DNA of 37,678 nt from Burkholderiaceae bacterium (lineage in GTDB: Bacteria; Pseudomonadota; Gammaproteobacteria; Burkholderiales; Burkholderiaceae). The notes beneath the pieces were generated by a model. That model did no database searches, was not told the origin of the DNA, and saw only the letters and a list, made by a program, of their open reading frames with translations. Positions 1-9,424 of the stretch are shown here, one piece after another. Both the position numbers and the translations under genes were made by a program. The stretch is taken from the NCBI GenBank assembly GCA_947448305.1, contig CANFME010000013.1, forward strand, positions 1 through 37,678, in the 5' to 3' direction. The stretch's first letter is position 1, and each line of letters opens with the position of its first letter.

Positions 1-797
1 CCGTCCCCTAAAACAAAATACTCAACGCATAAAACACCTACATAGTCTAATTCGCGAATAATTGTTTTGGTTGCCTCCAAAATTTCTTTTTCCTGAGACT
101 CACTGAGTGACGGGGCAGGTACTGTACTTAAATGCAGAATACCATTTCTGTGCTCATTTTGGGCTACCGGAAAAATAGCAACTGCATTATCAAAGGATCT
201 AGCGACAATAGCAGAAACCTCAAAAGCCAGATCTAATTTTTTTTCTAAAATGCACTCCACTTGACCTAAATCAAACCAGGCACTTTCTAAATCATTAGGT
301 TCTTTAATGGTCTTTTGACCCTTACCGTCATATCCTAATCGGGTAGTTTTTAAAATAGCGGGGAACATTTCGCCTGCAATATCTTTACAATCCTCAAAGC
401 TTGTAATGATGCAATAGGGGGCTGTTTGAATCCCCGTCTTTTTTCCACAATTACTCAAAAATTCTTTTTCAGCTGTTCGATTTTGAGCAATTGATACTGG
501 CCGACTCACTGGTGCGACATAAACATTTTGTTCAATTAACCAATCTAAAACTTTTGCCGGTACATTCTCAAACTCTGTACTTGCAGCTACGCAGGTTTTT
601 GCAAACTCTGCCAAAGCAACTTTGTCTAAATAATCTGCTCGAATAAACTTTTGGGCAATTTTTCCTGCCGGACTATCTTCATCTGGGTCAAGAACACAGA
701 CCGAATAGCCTAAATCTTGTGCAGCCTGCGAGAAGTAACGGCCTAACTGACCGCCACCTAAAATACCAAGCCAACTAGAAGGGAAAAAAGGATTCAT
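1..797 (-). CDS. purK: N5-carboxyaminoimidazole ribonucleotide synthase PurK, C-terminus cut off by window edge
   Basis: ATP-dependent carboxylation of AIR to N5-CAIR in de novo purine synthesis, acting just before PurE. Reading leftward from ATG at 797, the frame stays open for 265 codons to the window edge. It begins MNPFFPSSWLGILGGGQLGR, the glycine-rich N-terminal nucleotide fold of PurK. It continues through an EFENVP motif (~residue 80) and the ATP-grasp loop TTRLGYDGKGQ (~residue 160). PurK proteins are usually 370-400 residues, so about a third is missing. The start lies 19 bases after the purE stop, as expected for an operon; I see no strong Shine-Dalgarno, so translation may be coupled. 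Identity is clear from motifs and from the adjacent purE. Confidence 0.95.
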   Translation of the reverse strand, partial: MNPFFPSSWLGILGGGQLGRYFSQAAQDLGYSVCVLDPDEDSPAGKIAQKFIRADYLDKVALAEFAKTCVAASTEFENVPAKVLDWLIEQNVYVAPVSRPVSIAQNRTAEKEFLSNCGKKTGIQTAPYCIITSFEDCKDIAGEMFPAILKTTRLGYDGKGQKTIKEPNDLESAWFDLGQVECILEKKLDLAFEVSAIVARSFDNAVAIFPVAQNEHRNGILHLSTVPAPSLSESQEKEILEATKTIIRELDYVGVLCVEYFVLGD

Positions 798-816
798 TAA
801 AAAAATACAAGGAATA

Positions 817-1326
817 TTAATTTAATTGCATTGAACGTGCTTTATCAGACTGTGTCGCTCTGAAGTCGACAAGTTGATTTGCAAGTTCAGGATTGCTGAG
901 AGCTAACATGGCTACAACATGTAAAGCAGCATTCGCCGCACCGGCTTCGCCAATTGCAAAAGTGGCGACAGGAATTCCTTTTGGCATTTGAACAATGGAA
1001 TACAAGGAATCTTGGCCTCTTAAATATTTACTGGGCACAGGCACGCCGTAAACTGGAATAATTGTTTTAGCTGCTAACATTCCGGGTAGATGAGCTGCTC
1101 CGCCGGCTCCAGCAATAATTGCAACCAGCCCTCTATCCTTCGCTTCTTCTGCATAAGAAAACATCTCATCTGGCATACGGTGAGCAGATAGAACTTTACA
1201 TTCATGGGGGATATTGAACTCTTGAAGAATTTTAGAAGCCTCTGACATGACTTCCCAGTCAGAATTTGAGCCCATGACTACCCCAACTATAACGGGGGGT
1301 ATGTCTTTTGTCGTCGTATCTGTCAT
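817..1326 (-). CDS. purE: N5-carboxyaminoimidazole ribonucleotide mutase PurE (class I)
   Basis: Converts N5-CAIR to CAIR in purine synthesis, in the cytoplasm. The 169-residue product has the PurE hallmarks in order: MGSNSD (~19-24) which binds the ribonucleotide phosphate, SAHRMP (~47-52) with the conserved His, AGAGGAAHLPGM (~72-83), and GIPVATFAIG near residue 117. The ATG at 1326 is preceded by GAGGA about ten bases upstream. It sits between purC (67-base gap) and purK (19-base gap) on the same strand. Together with purK this shows the bacterial two-enzyme route to CAIR. Length is normal and nothing is missing. Confidence 0.97.
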   Translation of the reverse strand: MTDTTTKDIPPVIVGVVMGSNSDWEVMSEASKILQEFNIPHECKVLSAHRMPDEMFSYAEEAKDRGLVAIIAGAGGAAHLPGMLAAKTIIPVYGVPVPSKYLRGQDSLYSIVQMPKGIPVATFAIGEAGAANAALHVVAMLALSNPELANQLVDFRATQSDKARSMQLN

Positions 1327-1393
1327 GGGACTCGATCCTCAGTAAGCTGAATAGAAGCATACTATTCTAACTGAATACTTAATTCATCCGCTA

Positions 1394-2287
1394 TTAATGC
1401 GTCAACACATCCAATGCTTCTTGATATTTTTGAGCAGTTTTCTCGATTACCTCTTGTGGCAATTTCGGTGCAGGCGCTTTTTTATCCCAGTGACTACCGT
1501 TAACGAGGACCTGTTCTAGCCAATCTCTCACAAACTGTTTGTCATATGACGGCGGGTTTTCGCCAACGACATAGGAGCTTGCTGGCCAAAATCTTGAGGA
1601 ATCTGCGGTTAAAATTTCATCCATTAGAACTAACTGACCGGCATCATCTAAACCGAACTCAAATTTAGTGTCAGCAATAATAATCCCCTTCGTAGCAGCA
1701 TATTTAGAAGCCTCTACATATAAGCGAATACTCACTTCTTTTATTTTGGCAGCTAACTCCGAGCCGATTTTTTCTACGACTTGATCATAGGAAATGTTCT
1801 CATCATGATCTCCCACATCCGCTTTTGCAGCTGGAGTGAAGATTGGCTCAGGTAACTTTTCAGAATTTTTAAGTCCTGCAGGTAAAGTGACTCCACAGAC
1901 TGAACCTGAGGCTTGATAATCTTTCCAACCACTACCTGATAAATACCCTCTTACTACAGCCTCTACCATAATAGGTTTTAATCTTTTGGTTACGATGGCT
2001 CTGCCTGTAACTTGACTCACCTCGTTTGGGCTTACCACTGATTCAGGATTAATCCCGGTTAAGTGATTAGGAATAATCCAAGCCAGTTTCTCAAACCAAA
2101 AATTTGCCATTTGATTAAGGACGATACCTTTTCCAGGAATAGGATCCTGCATCACTACATCAAATGCTGACAAGCGATCTGTGGTGATCATTAGCAACTG
2201 ATCATCACCAATAGCGTAAATGTCCCTTACCTTGCCTTTAGAGATCAGGGGCAAGGATTGAATCGAAGTCTCAAATAATGCATTCAT
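1394..2287 (-). CDS. purC: SAICAR synthetase PurC
   Basis: Phosphoribosylaminoimidazole-succinocarboxamide synthase joins CAIR and aspartate using ATP. The 297-residue product opens with [20 protein letters not shown] and [12 protein letters not shown], the ATP-binding strands of the family. Other family motifs are [14 protein letters not shown] (~113-126) and a DTKFEFG segment (~205) lining the substrate site. I place the start at the ATG at 2287 rather than the TTG one codon earlier. The ATG overlaps the last base of the fba stop (TGATG), a usual arrangement for translational coupling. The length matches the ~295-residue proteobacterial form with an extended N-terminus. Confidence 0.96.
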   Translation of the reverse strand: MNALFETSIQSLPLISKGKVRDIYAIGDDQLLMITTDRLSAFDVVMQDPIPGKGIVLNQMANFWFEKLAWIIPNHLTGINPESVVSPNEVSQVTGRAIVTKRLKPIMVEAVVRGYLSGSGWKDYQASGSVCGVTLPAGLKNSEKLPEPIFTPAAKADVGDHDENISYDQVVEKIGSELAAKIKEVSIRLYVEASKYAATKGIIIADTKFEFGLDDAGQLVLMDEILTADSSRFWPASSYVVGENPPSYDKQFVRDWLEQVLVNGSHWDKKAPAPKLPQEVIEKTAQKYQEALDVLTH

Positions 2288-3351
2288 CAACGTACAACCT
2301 GAGTAAGTTCTCCAGAGTTATATCTTTGAACCATTTTATCAAGGGAAATTGGTTTTATTTTGCCAGCCTGCCCCTCGCAACCAAAGGCAATATATCTGGC
2401 TAAGCAAATTTGTTTTGCAGCCTCTCTAGCGGGTTTTAGATAATCACGTGGATCAAACTTGCCTGGATTTTCAAATAAGTAACGGCGAATTGCACCGGTC
2501 ATTGCTAAACGAATATCAGTATCAATATTGATCTTGCGAACACCGTTACGGATTCCCTCTTGAATTTCTTCAACGGGTACTCCATAAGTTTCTTTCATAT
2601 CTCCACCGAATTCACGAATTTCAGCCAATAACTCCTGTGGAACACTTGAGGAACCATGCATCACCAAATGCGTATTAGGAATGCGTGCATGAATTTCACG
2701 GATACGCGCAATTGCCAAAGTATCCCCCGTTGGCTTTTTACTAAACTTATAGGCGCCATGGCTTGTTCCAATAGCGATAGCTAAGGCATCACATTGGGTT
2801 TGACTCACAAAATCAGCAGCTTGTTCAACGTCTGTTAAGAGCTGTTCACGCGTCATTGTTCCTTCAGCGCCATGACCATCTTCCTTATCACCCATCATCG
2901 TCTCGAGCGAACCTAAAACGCCTAATTCAGCTTCTACAGTAACGCCAATCGAATGAGAAAACTTCACAACTTCCTTTGAAACTTCCAAATTATATTCATA
3001 AGGCGCAACGGATTTACCATCTGCCATTAAAGAGCCATCCATCATGACACTTGTAAAGCCACTTTTAATTGCTGCCATACATACTGCCGGACTTTGGCCG
3101 TGATCTTGATGCATTACTAAAGGAATATGAGGATAGGCTTCTACCGCGGCTTCTATTAAATGTCTGAGGAAAGATTCTCCGGCATATTTTCTGGCGCCCG
3201 CAGATGCTTGCATAATTACAGGTGCTCCAATTTGATCAGCAGCTGACATGATCGCTTGAACTTGTTCCAGATTATTGACGTTAAAAGCTGGCAGTCCATA
3301 ACCAAACTCTGCAGCATGATCTAAAAGTTGTCTCATTGATACTAAAGGCAT
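2287..3351 (-). CDS. fba: Class II fructose-1,6-bisphosphate aldolase (Calvin-cycle/CbbA-type)
   Basis: Zinc-dependent aldolase that interconverts fructose-1,6-bisphosphate with dihydroxyacetone phosphate and glyceraldehyde-3-phosphate. The 354 residues carry VMHQDHGQS (~80-88) with the catalytic Asp and first zinc His. They also carry GTSHGAYKF (~195) and [10 protein letters not shown] (~229) with the other metal ligands, and NIDTDIRLA (~275) for phosphate binding. The N-terminus [20 protein letters not shown] is typical of the subtype first described in autotrophs, but no RuBisCO genes are seen here, so glycolysis or gluconeogenesis is the likely role. GGAG lies seven bases before the ATG. 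It is 16 bases downstream of pyk and shares one base with purC. Confidence 0.96.
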   Translation of the reverse strand: MPLVSMRQLLDHAAEFGYGLPAFNVNNLEQVQAIMSAADQIGAPVIMQASAGARKYAGESFLRHLIEAAVEAYPHIPLVMHQDHGQSPAVCMAAIKSGFTSVMMDGSLMADGKSVAPYEYNLEVSKEVVKFSHSIGVTVEAELGVLGSLETMMGDKEDGHGAEGTMTREQLLTDVEQAADFVSQTQCDALAIAIGTSHGAYKFSKKPTGDTLAIARIREIHARIPNTHLVMHGSSSVPQELLAEIREFGGDMKETYGVPVEEIQEGIRNGVRKINIDTDIRLAMTGAIRRYLFENPGKFDPRDYLKPAREAAKQICLARYIAFGCEGQAGKIKPISLDKMVQRYNSGELTQVVR

Positions 3352-3367
3352 AGATTCTCCAAATTAA

Positions 3368-4807
3368 TTATTTCACTTTGATAATTTTAAGTGTATTTGT
3401 TCCACCAGGTTGTCCCATCGGTTCGCCAATCGTCAGCGTAACCATATCACCAGACTGCACTACTCCTTTTGAACTCAATAAGTGTTCAACTTGATGCAGT
3501 GCCACATCTCGATTACTACTTATTTCTAAGTGAAGCGGAATGACATTCCGGTACATACATAGTGCTCTTTGAGTTTTGACTTGTTGGGTCAAGGCAAAAA
3601 TCGGAATATTAATCTTATGGCGACTCATCCACAAAACAGTAGACCCTGACTCAGTCAAAGCTGCAATGGCTTTTACTTTTAAATGAAAAGAAGTAAAAAG
3701 TGCCCCTAATGCAATGGATTGATCAATTCGAGTAAAGGTTTGATCTAAAAAATCAGCGTCTAAACTAACGTGTTGTGACTTTTCAGCTTCCAAACAAATA
3801 GCAGACATTTGTTCTACAGTTTTCACAGGATAATGTCCGGCGGCCGTTTCTGCTGACAACATAACTGCATCCGTGCCGTCCAAAACAGCATTAGCAACAT
3901 CACTGACCTCTGCCCTTGTAGGAATCGGACTATTAATCATTGACTCCATCATTTGGGTAGCCGTAATCACAAATTTATCTTGTTTATTTGCAAGAAAAAT
4001 CATCCGCTTTTGCAAGGCTGGTACTGCGGCATTACCAACTTCGACAGCTAAATCACCCCGTGCAACCATGATTCCATCCGAAGCATCAATAATCCCCTCT
4101 AATACACCTGGCATGATTGCTTCAGCTCTTTCAATCTTCGCAATTAAGCGAATTTCTTTATTTAGGGGCTGGGCAACTGCATTAGCAAGAGATCTTGCAT
4201 GTTGCATGTCAGCTGCATTTTTAGGAAAACTTATTGCAATGTAATCTACATCTATCTCAATAGCCGTCACTAAATCTTGCTTATCTTTTTCAGTCAGTGC
4301 GGGCGCAGTCAAGCCACCACCTGCTCGATTAATTCCCTTATTGTTGGAAAGTTCACCGCCCATCTCAACCAATGTATGAATGCAGACACCAACCACTTTT
4401 TGGACTTTTAAAACGATTAAACCATCATTTAAAAGGAGTGAGTCGCCTGCATGAACATCCTTTGGTAAATCTTTGTAATCAAGGCCAACACGTTGCTCAT
4501 CACCCATTTTACAATCGGCATCAAGGATGAACTCACGACCTTGCTCAAGTTGAATTTTTCCATTTAAGAATTTACCAACACGAATTTTGGGTCCTTGTAA
4601 ATCTGCCATGATGGCAATTTCGCGATCAATTTCTTTAGAAAGTGAGCGAATTAAATTTGCGCGTTGACGATGATCTTCTGCCACACCATGCGAAAAATTC
4701 AACCGGACAACATCAACCCCGGCTAGGAGCATTTGTTTCAGGGTCTCTCTATCGCTTGAAGCTGGGCCTAGAGTTGCAACAATTTTTGTAGCTCGGTTTA
4801 GTTTCAA
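3368..4807 (-). CDS. pyk: Pyruvate kinase
   Basis: Converts phosphoenolpyruvate and ADP to pyruvate and ATP. The 479-residue product has [11 protein letters not shown] at the N-terminus and VRLNFSHG (~34). [11 protein letters not shown] (~68), [10 protein letters not shown] (~222) with the catalytic Lys, [10 protein letters not shown] (~249) and the [20 protein letters not shown] segment (~287) follow. A C-terminal allosteric domain completes it, as in type II bacterial enzymes. The start is TTG at 4807; it overlaps the pgk stop as TTGA, and no ATG exists before the first conserved strand, so TTG is very likely real. AAGGG sits about a dozen bases upstream inside pgk. Confidence 0.96.
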   Translation of the reverse strand: MKLNRATKIVATLGPASSDRETLKQMLLAGVDVVRLNFSHGVAEDHRQRANLIRSLSKEIDREIAIMADLQGPKIRVGKFLNGKIQLEQGREFILDADCKMGDEQRVGLDYKDLPKDVHAGDSLLLNDGLIVLKVQKVVGVCIHTLVEMGGELSNNKGINRAGGGLTAPALTEKDKQDLVTAIEIDVDYIAISFPKNAADMQHARSLANAVAQPLNKEIRLIAKIERAEAIMPGVLEGIIDASDGIMVARGDLAVEVGNAAVPALQKRMIFLANKQDKFVITATQMMESMINSPIPTRAEVSDVANAVLDGTDAVMLSAETAAGHYPVKTVEQMSAICLEAEKSQHVSLDADFLDQTFTRIDQSIALGALFTSFHLKVKAIAALTESGSTVLWMSRHKINIPIFALTQQVKTQRALCMYRNVIPLHLEISSNRDVALHQVEHLLSSKGVVQSGDMVTLTIGEPMGQPGGTNTLKIIKVK

Positions 4808-6018
4808 ACTGAAACCCTTTCTTGGAGAATTTGAATTGCTGGTAAAGTTTTTCCTTCTAAAAATTCTAAAAAAGCCCCTCCACCAGTGGAAATGTAATCA
4901 ACTTGCTTTTCGATACCATATTTTGCAATGGCGGCTAAAGTATCACCACCCCCAGCAATAGAAAATCCTGGGCTGTGTGCAACTGCAGCAGCAAGCATTT
5001 TGGTGCCACCGCCAAATTGATCGATTTCGAAAACACCTACTGGTCCATTCCAGACTATTGTTCCTGCATGGGCAATGATTGAAGATAATTCGGCTGCAAA
5101 CTTAGGTCCGATATCTAAAATCATGTCATCACTTGCCACATCAGTCGCGGCGACAATATTTGCTCGGGCCATTGGAGAAAGCTCATTCGCCACGACAACG
5201 TCTTGCGGAATTGGTACGCTAGCACCCCGCTCCGCCATCATCTGCATAATCGCTTTCGCCTCACTCACCAAATCTGTTTCAGCCAATGATTTGCCAATAT
5301 TAATACCAGCTGCAAGCATAAATGTATTGGCAATGCCTCCTCCCACAATTAACTGATCAACCTTAGTTGAAAGGGATTTTAATATAGTGAGTTTAGAAGA
5401 TACTTTAGAGCCAGCGACAATTGCAACTAGAGGCCTTTTAGGCTCATTCAAGGCTTTAGCTAAGGCATCTATCTCAGCTTCCATCAAAGGACCGGCGCAG
5501 CTCAAAGGAGCAAATTTGGCCATACCATGGGTGGTGGCTTCAGCGCGATGCGCTGTTCCAAATGCATCGTTAACATAGACATCACAGAGTAAAGCCATTT
5601 TCTTGGCTAAGTTTTCATCATCTTTTTTCTCACCAATGTTCCCACGACAATTTTCGAGAAGGACAACTTCGCCAGGTTTGACTTCAAAACTGCCATCTAC
5701 CCAATTAGTTATTAATGCGACTTTACGGCCTAGTAACTCAGCAAGACGATCAGCAACAGGTCCTAGAGAATCTTCAAGCTTTAAAGCTCCTTCAGTGGGA
5801 CGTCCTAGATGAGAAGTCACCATCACAGCAGCACCCTCATTAAGACAAGCTTGAATTGCTGGAATGGAAGCTTTGATGCGGGTATCTTCTGTTATTTTTC
5901 CAGTTAAGTCTTGTGGAACATTTAAATCTGCTCGAATAAAGACCCTTTTCCCCTTAATTTGATGTTTTGAAACTAAATCGGATAGTCGATTGAACTTAGG
6001 GAAAGTTGAATTTGGCAT
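4804..6018 (-). CDS. pgk: Phosphoglycerate kinase
   Basis: Interconverts 1,3-bisphosphoglycerate and 3-phosphoglycerate with ATP. At 404 residues it is full length. Recognisable motifs are RADLNVP (~29-35), TSHLGRP (~69), the substrate-binding [16 protein letters not shown] (~151), GSKVSSKL (~204) at the nucleotide site, [11 protein letters not shown] (~325) and GGGDTLAA (~356). It is the first gene of the leftward run pgk-pyk-fba-purC-purE-purK and has a 166-base divergent gap to ilvE. The N-terminus has a short extra segment (about 12 residues) compared with the E. coli protein; the ATG at 6018 is the only good start. Confidence 0.97.
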   Translation of the reverse strand: MPNSTFPKFNRLSDLVSKHQIKGKRVFIRADLNVPQDLTGKITEDTRIKASIPAIQACLNEGAAVMVTSHLGRPTEGALKLEDSLGPVADRLAELLGRKVALITNWVDGSFEVKPGEVVLLENCRGNIGEKKDDENLAKKMALLCDVYVNDAFGTAHRAEATTHGMAKFAPLSCAGPLMEAEIDALAKALNEPKRPLVAIVAGSKVSSKLTILKSLSTKVDQLIVGGGIANTFMLAAGINIGKSLAETDLVSEAKAIMQMMAERGASVPIPQDVVVANELSPMARANIVAATDVASDDMILDIGPKFAAELSSIIAHAGTIVWNGPVGVFEIDQFGGGTKMLAAAVAHSPGFSIAGGGDTLAAIAKYGIEKQVDYISTGGGAFLEFLEGKTLPAIQILQERVSV

Positions 6019-6057
6019 AGTGTTTAATAGGAGATGAATCGGAATATATATAACTTT

Positions 6058-6086
6058 AATTTACCTGTCATCTTACAACTTTTCAA
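6058..6086 (-). promoter_or_regulatory. Candidate sigma-70 promoter for the pgk-pyk-fba-pur operon
   Basis: Read on the minus strand: -35 TTGAAA (6086-6081), a 17-base spacer, and -10 TAAATT (6063-6058), about 40 bases before the pgk ATG. The -35 matches five of six consensus bases, the -10 four of six. It is the best pair I found in the pgk/ilvE divergent gap. This is inferred from sequence only. Confidence 0.4.
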
Positions 6087-6184
6087 TGAAAGCCAAGACA
6101 GATTTACTCTTTTAATGAAATTTAGCATTCAAATTAGCACTGTTTTACAATAGAGCAATATAAAACTAAATCTAGGTAATTATT

Positions 6185-7105
6185 ATGTCAATGTCTGATC
6201 GTGATGGGTTTATTTGGTTTGATGGCAAACTTGTTCCTTGGCGTGAGGCGAATATTCACGTATTAACGCATAGCCTTCACTATGGAATGGCAGTTTTTGA
6301 AGGTGTAAGATGCTATGAGACTGACGCCGGACCTGCAGTTTTTCGTTTAGATCAACATACTAAACGTCTATTTAATTCAGCCAAAATCTTTCAAATGCAT
6401 TTACCTTATACGCAAGAGGAAATTATTGCAGCTCAGTTAGAGGTAATTAGAGCGAATGAATTAAGTTCCTGCTATATACGTCCACTTGCCTGGATTGGCT
6501 CAGAAAGGCTTGGTATCTCTCCAAAGGGAAACTCGATCAATATGTCTATTTCTGCATGGAAATGGGGCGCCTATTTAGGCGAAGATGGTATTAACAAAGG
6601 TATTAGGGTAAAAACTTCCTCTTTTAGCAGGCATCATGTGAATGTCTCTCTGGTGAGAGCAAAGGCATCAGGTTATTACATCAATTCAATACTAGCCAAC
6701 CAAGAAGTAACCGCCCACGGATATGATGAAGCTTTATTACTGGATACGGACGGATATGTCTCAGAAGGAGCTGGGGAAAACGTTTTTATTGTGAGTGATG
6801 GAGTATTAATTACGCCTGACCTTGCAAGTTGCCTTGCTGGAATTACACGCGACTCTATTATTAAAATTGCCACTGATTTGGGAATTCAAGTCAAAGAAAA
6901 GCGTATAACACGAGATGAAATGTACTGTGCAGATGAAGCTTTCTTTACAGGAACTGCTGCTGAAGTGACGCCTATTCGTGAGCTAGATGACCGTATTATT
7001 GGTAACGGGGGACGTGGCCCAATGACAGAAAAAATTCAATCTCTATTTTTTGATATTGTAAAAGGTAAAAATGACCAATATCGCTCTTGGTTAACGATGG
7101 TCTAA
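6185..7105 (+). CDS. ilvE: Branched-chain amino acid aminotransferase
   Basis: PLP enzyme for the last step of leucine, isoleucine and valine synthesis and the first of their breakdown, using glutamate. The 306-residue fold type IV protein has HYGMAVFEGVRCY (~32-44), YIRPLAWIG (~97) and RAKASGYYINS (~158), whose Lys160 is the PLP-binding lysine. EGAGENVFIV (~194) and FFTGTAAEVTPI (~252) follow. An in-frame ATG two codons downstream is a possible alternative start; a weak TAGG lies before the first. It starts a plus-strand unit with a zinc-finger protein nine bases on and waaF next, a conserved arrangement in Burkholderiales as I recall it. Confidence 0.96.
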   Translation: MSMSDRDGFIWFDGKLVPWREANIHVLTHSLHYGMAVFEGVRCYETDAGPAVFRLDQHTKRLFNSAKIFQMHLPYTQEEIIAAQLEVIRANELSSCYIRPLAWIGSERLGISPKGNSINMSISAWKWGAYLGEDGINKGIRVKTSSFSRHHVNVSLVRAKASGYYINSILANQEVTAHGYDEALLLDTDGYVSEGAGENVFIVSDGVLITPDLASCLAGITRDSIIKIATDLGIQVKEKRITRDEMYCADEAFFTGTAAEVTPIRELDDRIIGNGGRGPMTEKIQSLFFDIVKGKNDQYRSWLTMV

Positions 7106-7114
7106 ATCGCTCAG

Positions 7115-7303
7115 ATGATCAAAAATACTACTCCTATTGAAGTCGGTGCAAGTGATTTACCTTTGCACTGCCCTATGAACCAAACTCCAGTTTGGAATTT
7201 ACACCCAAAGGTATTTTTGGATATTGGCCATACTGGAGAAGCGAAGTGTCCTTACTGTGGCACTTTATATCGCTTGAAAGCTGGCTTTAAAGTAGGTCAT
7301 TAA
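7115..7303 (+). CDS. Small zinc-finger domain protein (zf-CHCC type)
   Basis: A 62-residue protein with potential metal ligands Cys19, His30, Cys45 and Cys48 (HCPMN...NLHPKVFLDI...KCPYCGTLYRL). This pattern matches the zf-CHCC family related to the NDUFS6 subunit of complex I. Bacterial members are found as lone genes of unproved role, possibly a zinc or Fe-S related chaperone or adaptor. It lies nine bases after ilvE and its TAA is one base before the waaF start, so it is almost certainly co-transcribed. Small and intact; function is not established. Confidence 0.85.
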   Translation: MIKNTTPIEVGASDLPLHCPMNQTPVWNLHPKVFLDIGHTGEAKCPYCGTLYRLKAGFKVGH

Positions 7304-7304
7304 A

Positions 7305-8360
7305 TTGTCAAAACAACGCGTTTTGATCATCGCCCCAAATTGGATCGGCGATGCTGTGATGTCTTTGCCATTACTTAAAAAGATCAAAGAATCCGATTGT
7401 CAAATCGATGTTTTGGCAACACCTTGGGTGACTCCTGTATATGAAGCTTGTGAAGATGTAAATCAAGTAATCAGTGCCAACTTCCTGCACGGCAAACTTC
7501 AATTAGCTCTTCGTTGGAAAATGAGCCAGCTCCTAAAAAAATCTGGCTATAACTCTTGTTACATACTTCCCAATAGTTGGAAATCTTTGCTTATCCCTAT
7601 TTTGGCGGGTATTTCAAAAAAAATTGCGTACGACGGTGAATCGAGAAAAATTTTCCTCAGCCATGCCTTACCTAACCCTGATAAAACAAGTCGACCCTCT
7701 ATGGTCGGTCATTATTTATCTCTTGCATTAGAAAAATCAGTGTTGGATATCAACACCCTTTCCGATCAATTTATTCCGCATCTGACAATCAAGCCTGAAG
7801 TATTGATGGCATCTAATCAAGTCTTAGCAAGTTACCTACCTAATTGCTCACGTTTTTTTATTTTCGCACCAGGCGCCGAGTTTGGTCCTGCCAAACAATG
7901 GCCACCAATGCATTTTGGCAATGAGGCTAATCTTCTCCTAGATCAATATAAAGATTTTGGTATTTTAATTTTGGGTAGTAAGAAAGATTCGAGTATTGCT
8001 GACCAGATTCTATATTGTGTTAAACCTCAACATTTATCTCGCATTCAAAATCTATGTGGGAAAATACCTCTGACAGAAGCCATGGGCCTATTAAGTATGT
8101 CAAAGGGTTTAATTTCTAATGACTCAGGAATGATGCATATTGGTGCGGCATTACAAATTCCTCAAGTTGCAATCTTTGGCTCTAGTGACCCATCCCATAC
8201 CCCTCCGCTTTCAAAAAAAGCCTCTATTATGTATTTAGGTCTTGACTGTAGTCCCTGCCACCAAAGAAAATGTCCACTCGGACATTCAAACTGTTTAGTT
8301 CAAATTTCACCTAATTCCGTTTTTAAACAATTTAATCTTGCTTTAGCCACTGAAGGATAA
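7305..8360 (+). CDS. waaF: ADP-heptose:LPS heptosyltransferase II
   Basis: Adds the second L-glycero-D-manno-heptose to the lipopolysaccharide inner core at the cytoplasmic face of the inner membrane. The 351-residue GT9-family protein starts RVLIIAPNWIGDAVMSLPLL, the GT-B N-terminal loop. It has FAPGAEFGPAKQWP (~188-201) and the C-terminal donor-site segment LISNDSGMMHIGAAL (~272) followed by GSSDPSHTPPLS. The tail with CSPCHQRKCPLGHSNCL is the cysteine-rich WaaF signature. The start is TTG at 7305, one base after the zinc-finger gene stop; the next start codon would remove the conserved N-terminal strand. Presence of waaF implies a heptose-containing LPS core. Confidence 0.93.
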   Translation: MSKQRVLIIAPNWIGDAVMSLPLLKKIKESDCQIDVLATPWVTPVYEACEDVNQVISANFLHGKLQLALRWKMSQLLKKSGYNSCYILPNSWKSLLIPILAGISKKIAYDGESRKIFLSHALPNPDKTSRPSMVGHYLSLALEKSVLDINTLSDQFIPHLTIKPEVLMASNQVLASYLPNCSRFFIFAPGAEFGPAKQWPPMHFGNEANLLLDQYKDFGILILGSKKDSSIADQILYCVKPQHLSRIQNLCGKIPLTEAMGLLSMSKGLISNDSGMMHIGAALQIPQVAIFGSSDPSHTPPLSKKASIMYLGLDCSPCHQRKCPLGHSNCLVQISPNSVFKQFNLALATEG

Positions 8361-8363
8361 GAT

Positions 8364-8801
8364 ATGTTTCGCCAAACTCGCTTGTTTCATGATGTGGATG
8401 AAGTCTTAGAGAATTGGTATCTTGCATTACGCAAAGGTGATTTAGAGGGTGCCCTATCCTTATGGTTCGACGAGGATACGATCACCTGCATCCTTCCGGA
8501 CGGTGTTCGACTCACCGGTCACACTGAATTACGTGAAGGCTTTAAAGATTTACTAAATAGATCATTACATCTTGATACGATTACCGCTACGAGTCACTCA
8601 TATCTTGGGACTACCTTTGTGGATAGCACAGAAGCTGTTCGCTTTGATGATACCTCTGTGGAACCTAAATTTTTTATCCACATGACAATTATCTTGGTTC
8701 AAGGGGCTATGGGATGGAGAATTGCGCATATGCATACAAGTATTGTCGATAGCCAATTAATTTCATCACCGGTATTATCTGGTGATCACGGATTTCATTA
8801 A
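8364..8801 (+). CDS. NTF2-like / SnoaL-like domain protein
   Basis: A 145-residue cytoplasmic protein with the NTF2-like cone fold pattern. A helix comes first (VDEVLENWYLALRKGDLEGALSLWF), then a strand pair with TCILPDGVRLTGHTELREGF, and finally beta strands ending in GWRIAHMHTS. These features fit the SnoaL/DUF4440 (YybH-like) group, whose members range from catalytic isomerases to stress proteins with no known substrate. It starts three bases after the waaF stop and is followed after two bases by another unknown gene. Function cannot be assigned from sequence. Confidence 0.75.
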   Translation: MFRQTRLFHDVDEVLENWYLALRKGDLEGALSLWFDEDTITCILPDGVRLTGHTELREGFKDLLNRSLHLDTITATSHSYLGTTFVDSTEAVRFDDTSVEPKFFIHMTIILVQGAMGWRIAHMHTSIVDSQLISSPVLSGDHGFH

Positions 8802-8803
8802 TA

Positions 8804-9424
8804 GTGGATCAATCTACCATTTCCGCAATTGCTAAATGGCCAGATGTTCCCTATTGCTATGGTTGGCTTTTTTTAGATCGCCGAGGGTCTTTTCGGATTC
8901 GGAATGATTATTCCCAAAAGCATCATTTATCTGGGGAAATTATCAAACATAAAGGGTTGTGCGAGACGATTCAAAAAAATATTTGCATCGACAATCACAA
9001 ACAATTTTTTTTCCAAAATGGCCCTCAGAGAGTCTATCTTAGCTTAGCATACTGCCCATATGTAGTACGCTTGATACCTGATCAACAAAATGTATGGATT
9101 TTACAAAATCACCTCTCACAGGAAATTAATCCTACAAGGTGTTTTTTAGATGAGAAAGGGAATATTCTTTTGGAATTTGTTGCTACTGTCATGCAATGCA
9201 CAAATACCCCTCAGTTTTCCTTTCAAGAAACTCAAATTCGAACTATTGCGTTATTGCATGATCATGACTTAAATATTTTTTCAGAGTTAAGTCAAATGAA
9301 CATTTCTAATTGTGGAGTTATAGGCACTTTAAATTGGAGAAATTCGGACATTCCCATTGAGCCAATCGTTCACAACGATGTAGCCAAAGAATTTAATTTT
9401 CAAGAAATCCCAAGTTCTCTTTAA
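8804..9424 (+). CDS. Conserved-looking protein of unknown function (206 aa)
   Basis: I do not recognise a family with certainty. The protein starts with GTG two bases after the NTF2-like gene and has WPDVPYCYGWLFLDRRG near the N-terminus (~12-28), then GEIIKHKGLCETI (~44). A mixed alpha/beta pattern with no signal peptide or membrane helix follows. The N-terminal motif resembles a betaproteobacterial DUF family of similar length with a tryptophan- and proline-rich start. It has several cysteines (C18, C53, C61) but no clear metal motif. Its TAA overlaps the stop of the opposing protease gene within the palindrome TTAA. Position suggests co-transcription with ilvE-waaF. Confidence 0.7.
   Translation: MDQSTISAIAKWPDVPYCYGWLFLDRRGSFRIRNDYSQKHHLSGEIIKHKGLCETIQKNICIDNHKQFFFQNGPQRVYLSLAYCPYVVRLIPDQQNVWILQNHLSQEINPTRCFLDEKGNILLEFVATVMQCTNTPQFSFQETQIRTIALLHDHDLNIFSELSQMNISNCGVIGTLNWRNSDIPIEPIVHNDVAKEFNFQEIPSSL

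Noticed and set aside
3873..4244. 123-codon plus-strand open frame opposite pyk
   Set aside because: Antisense shadow of pyruvate kinase; no ribosome site and a low-complexity translation.
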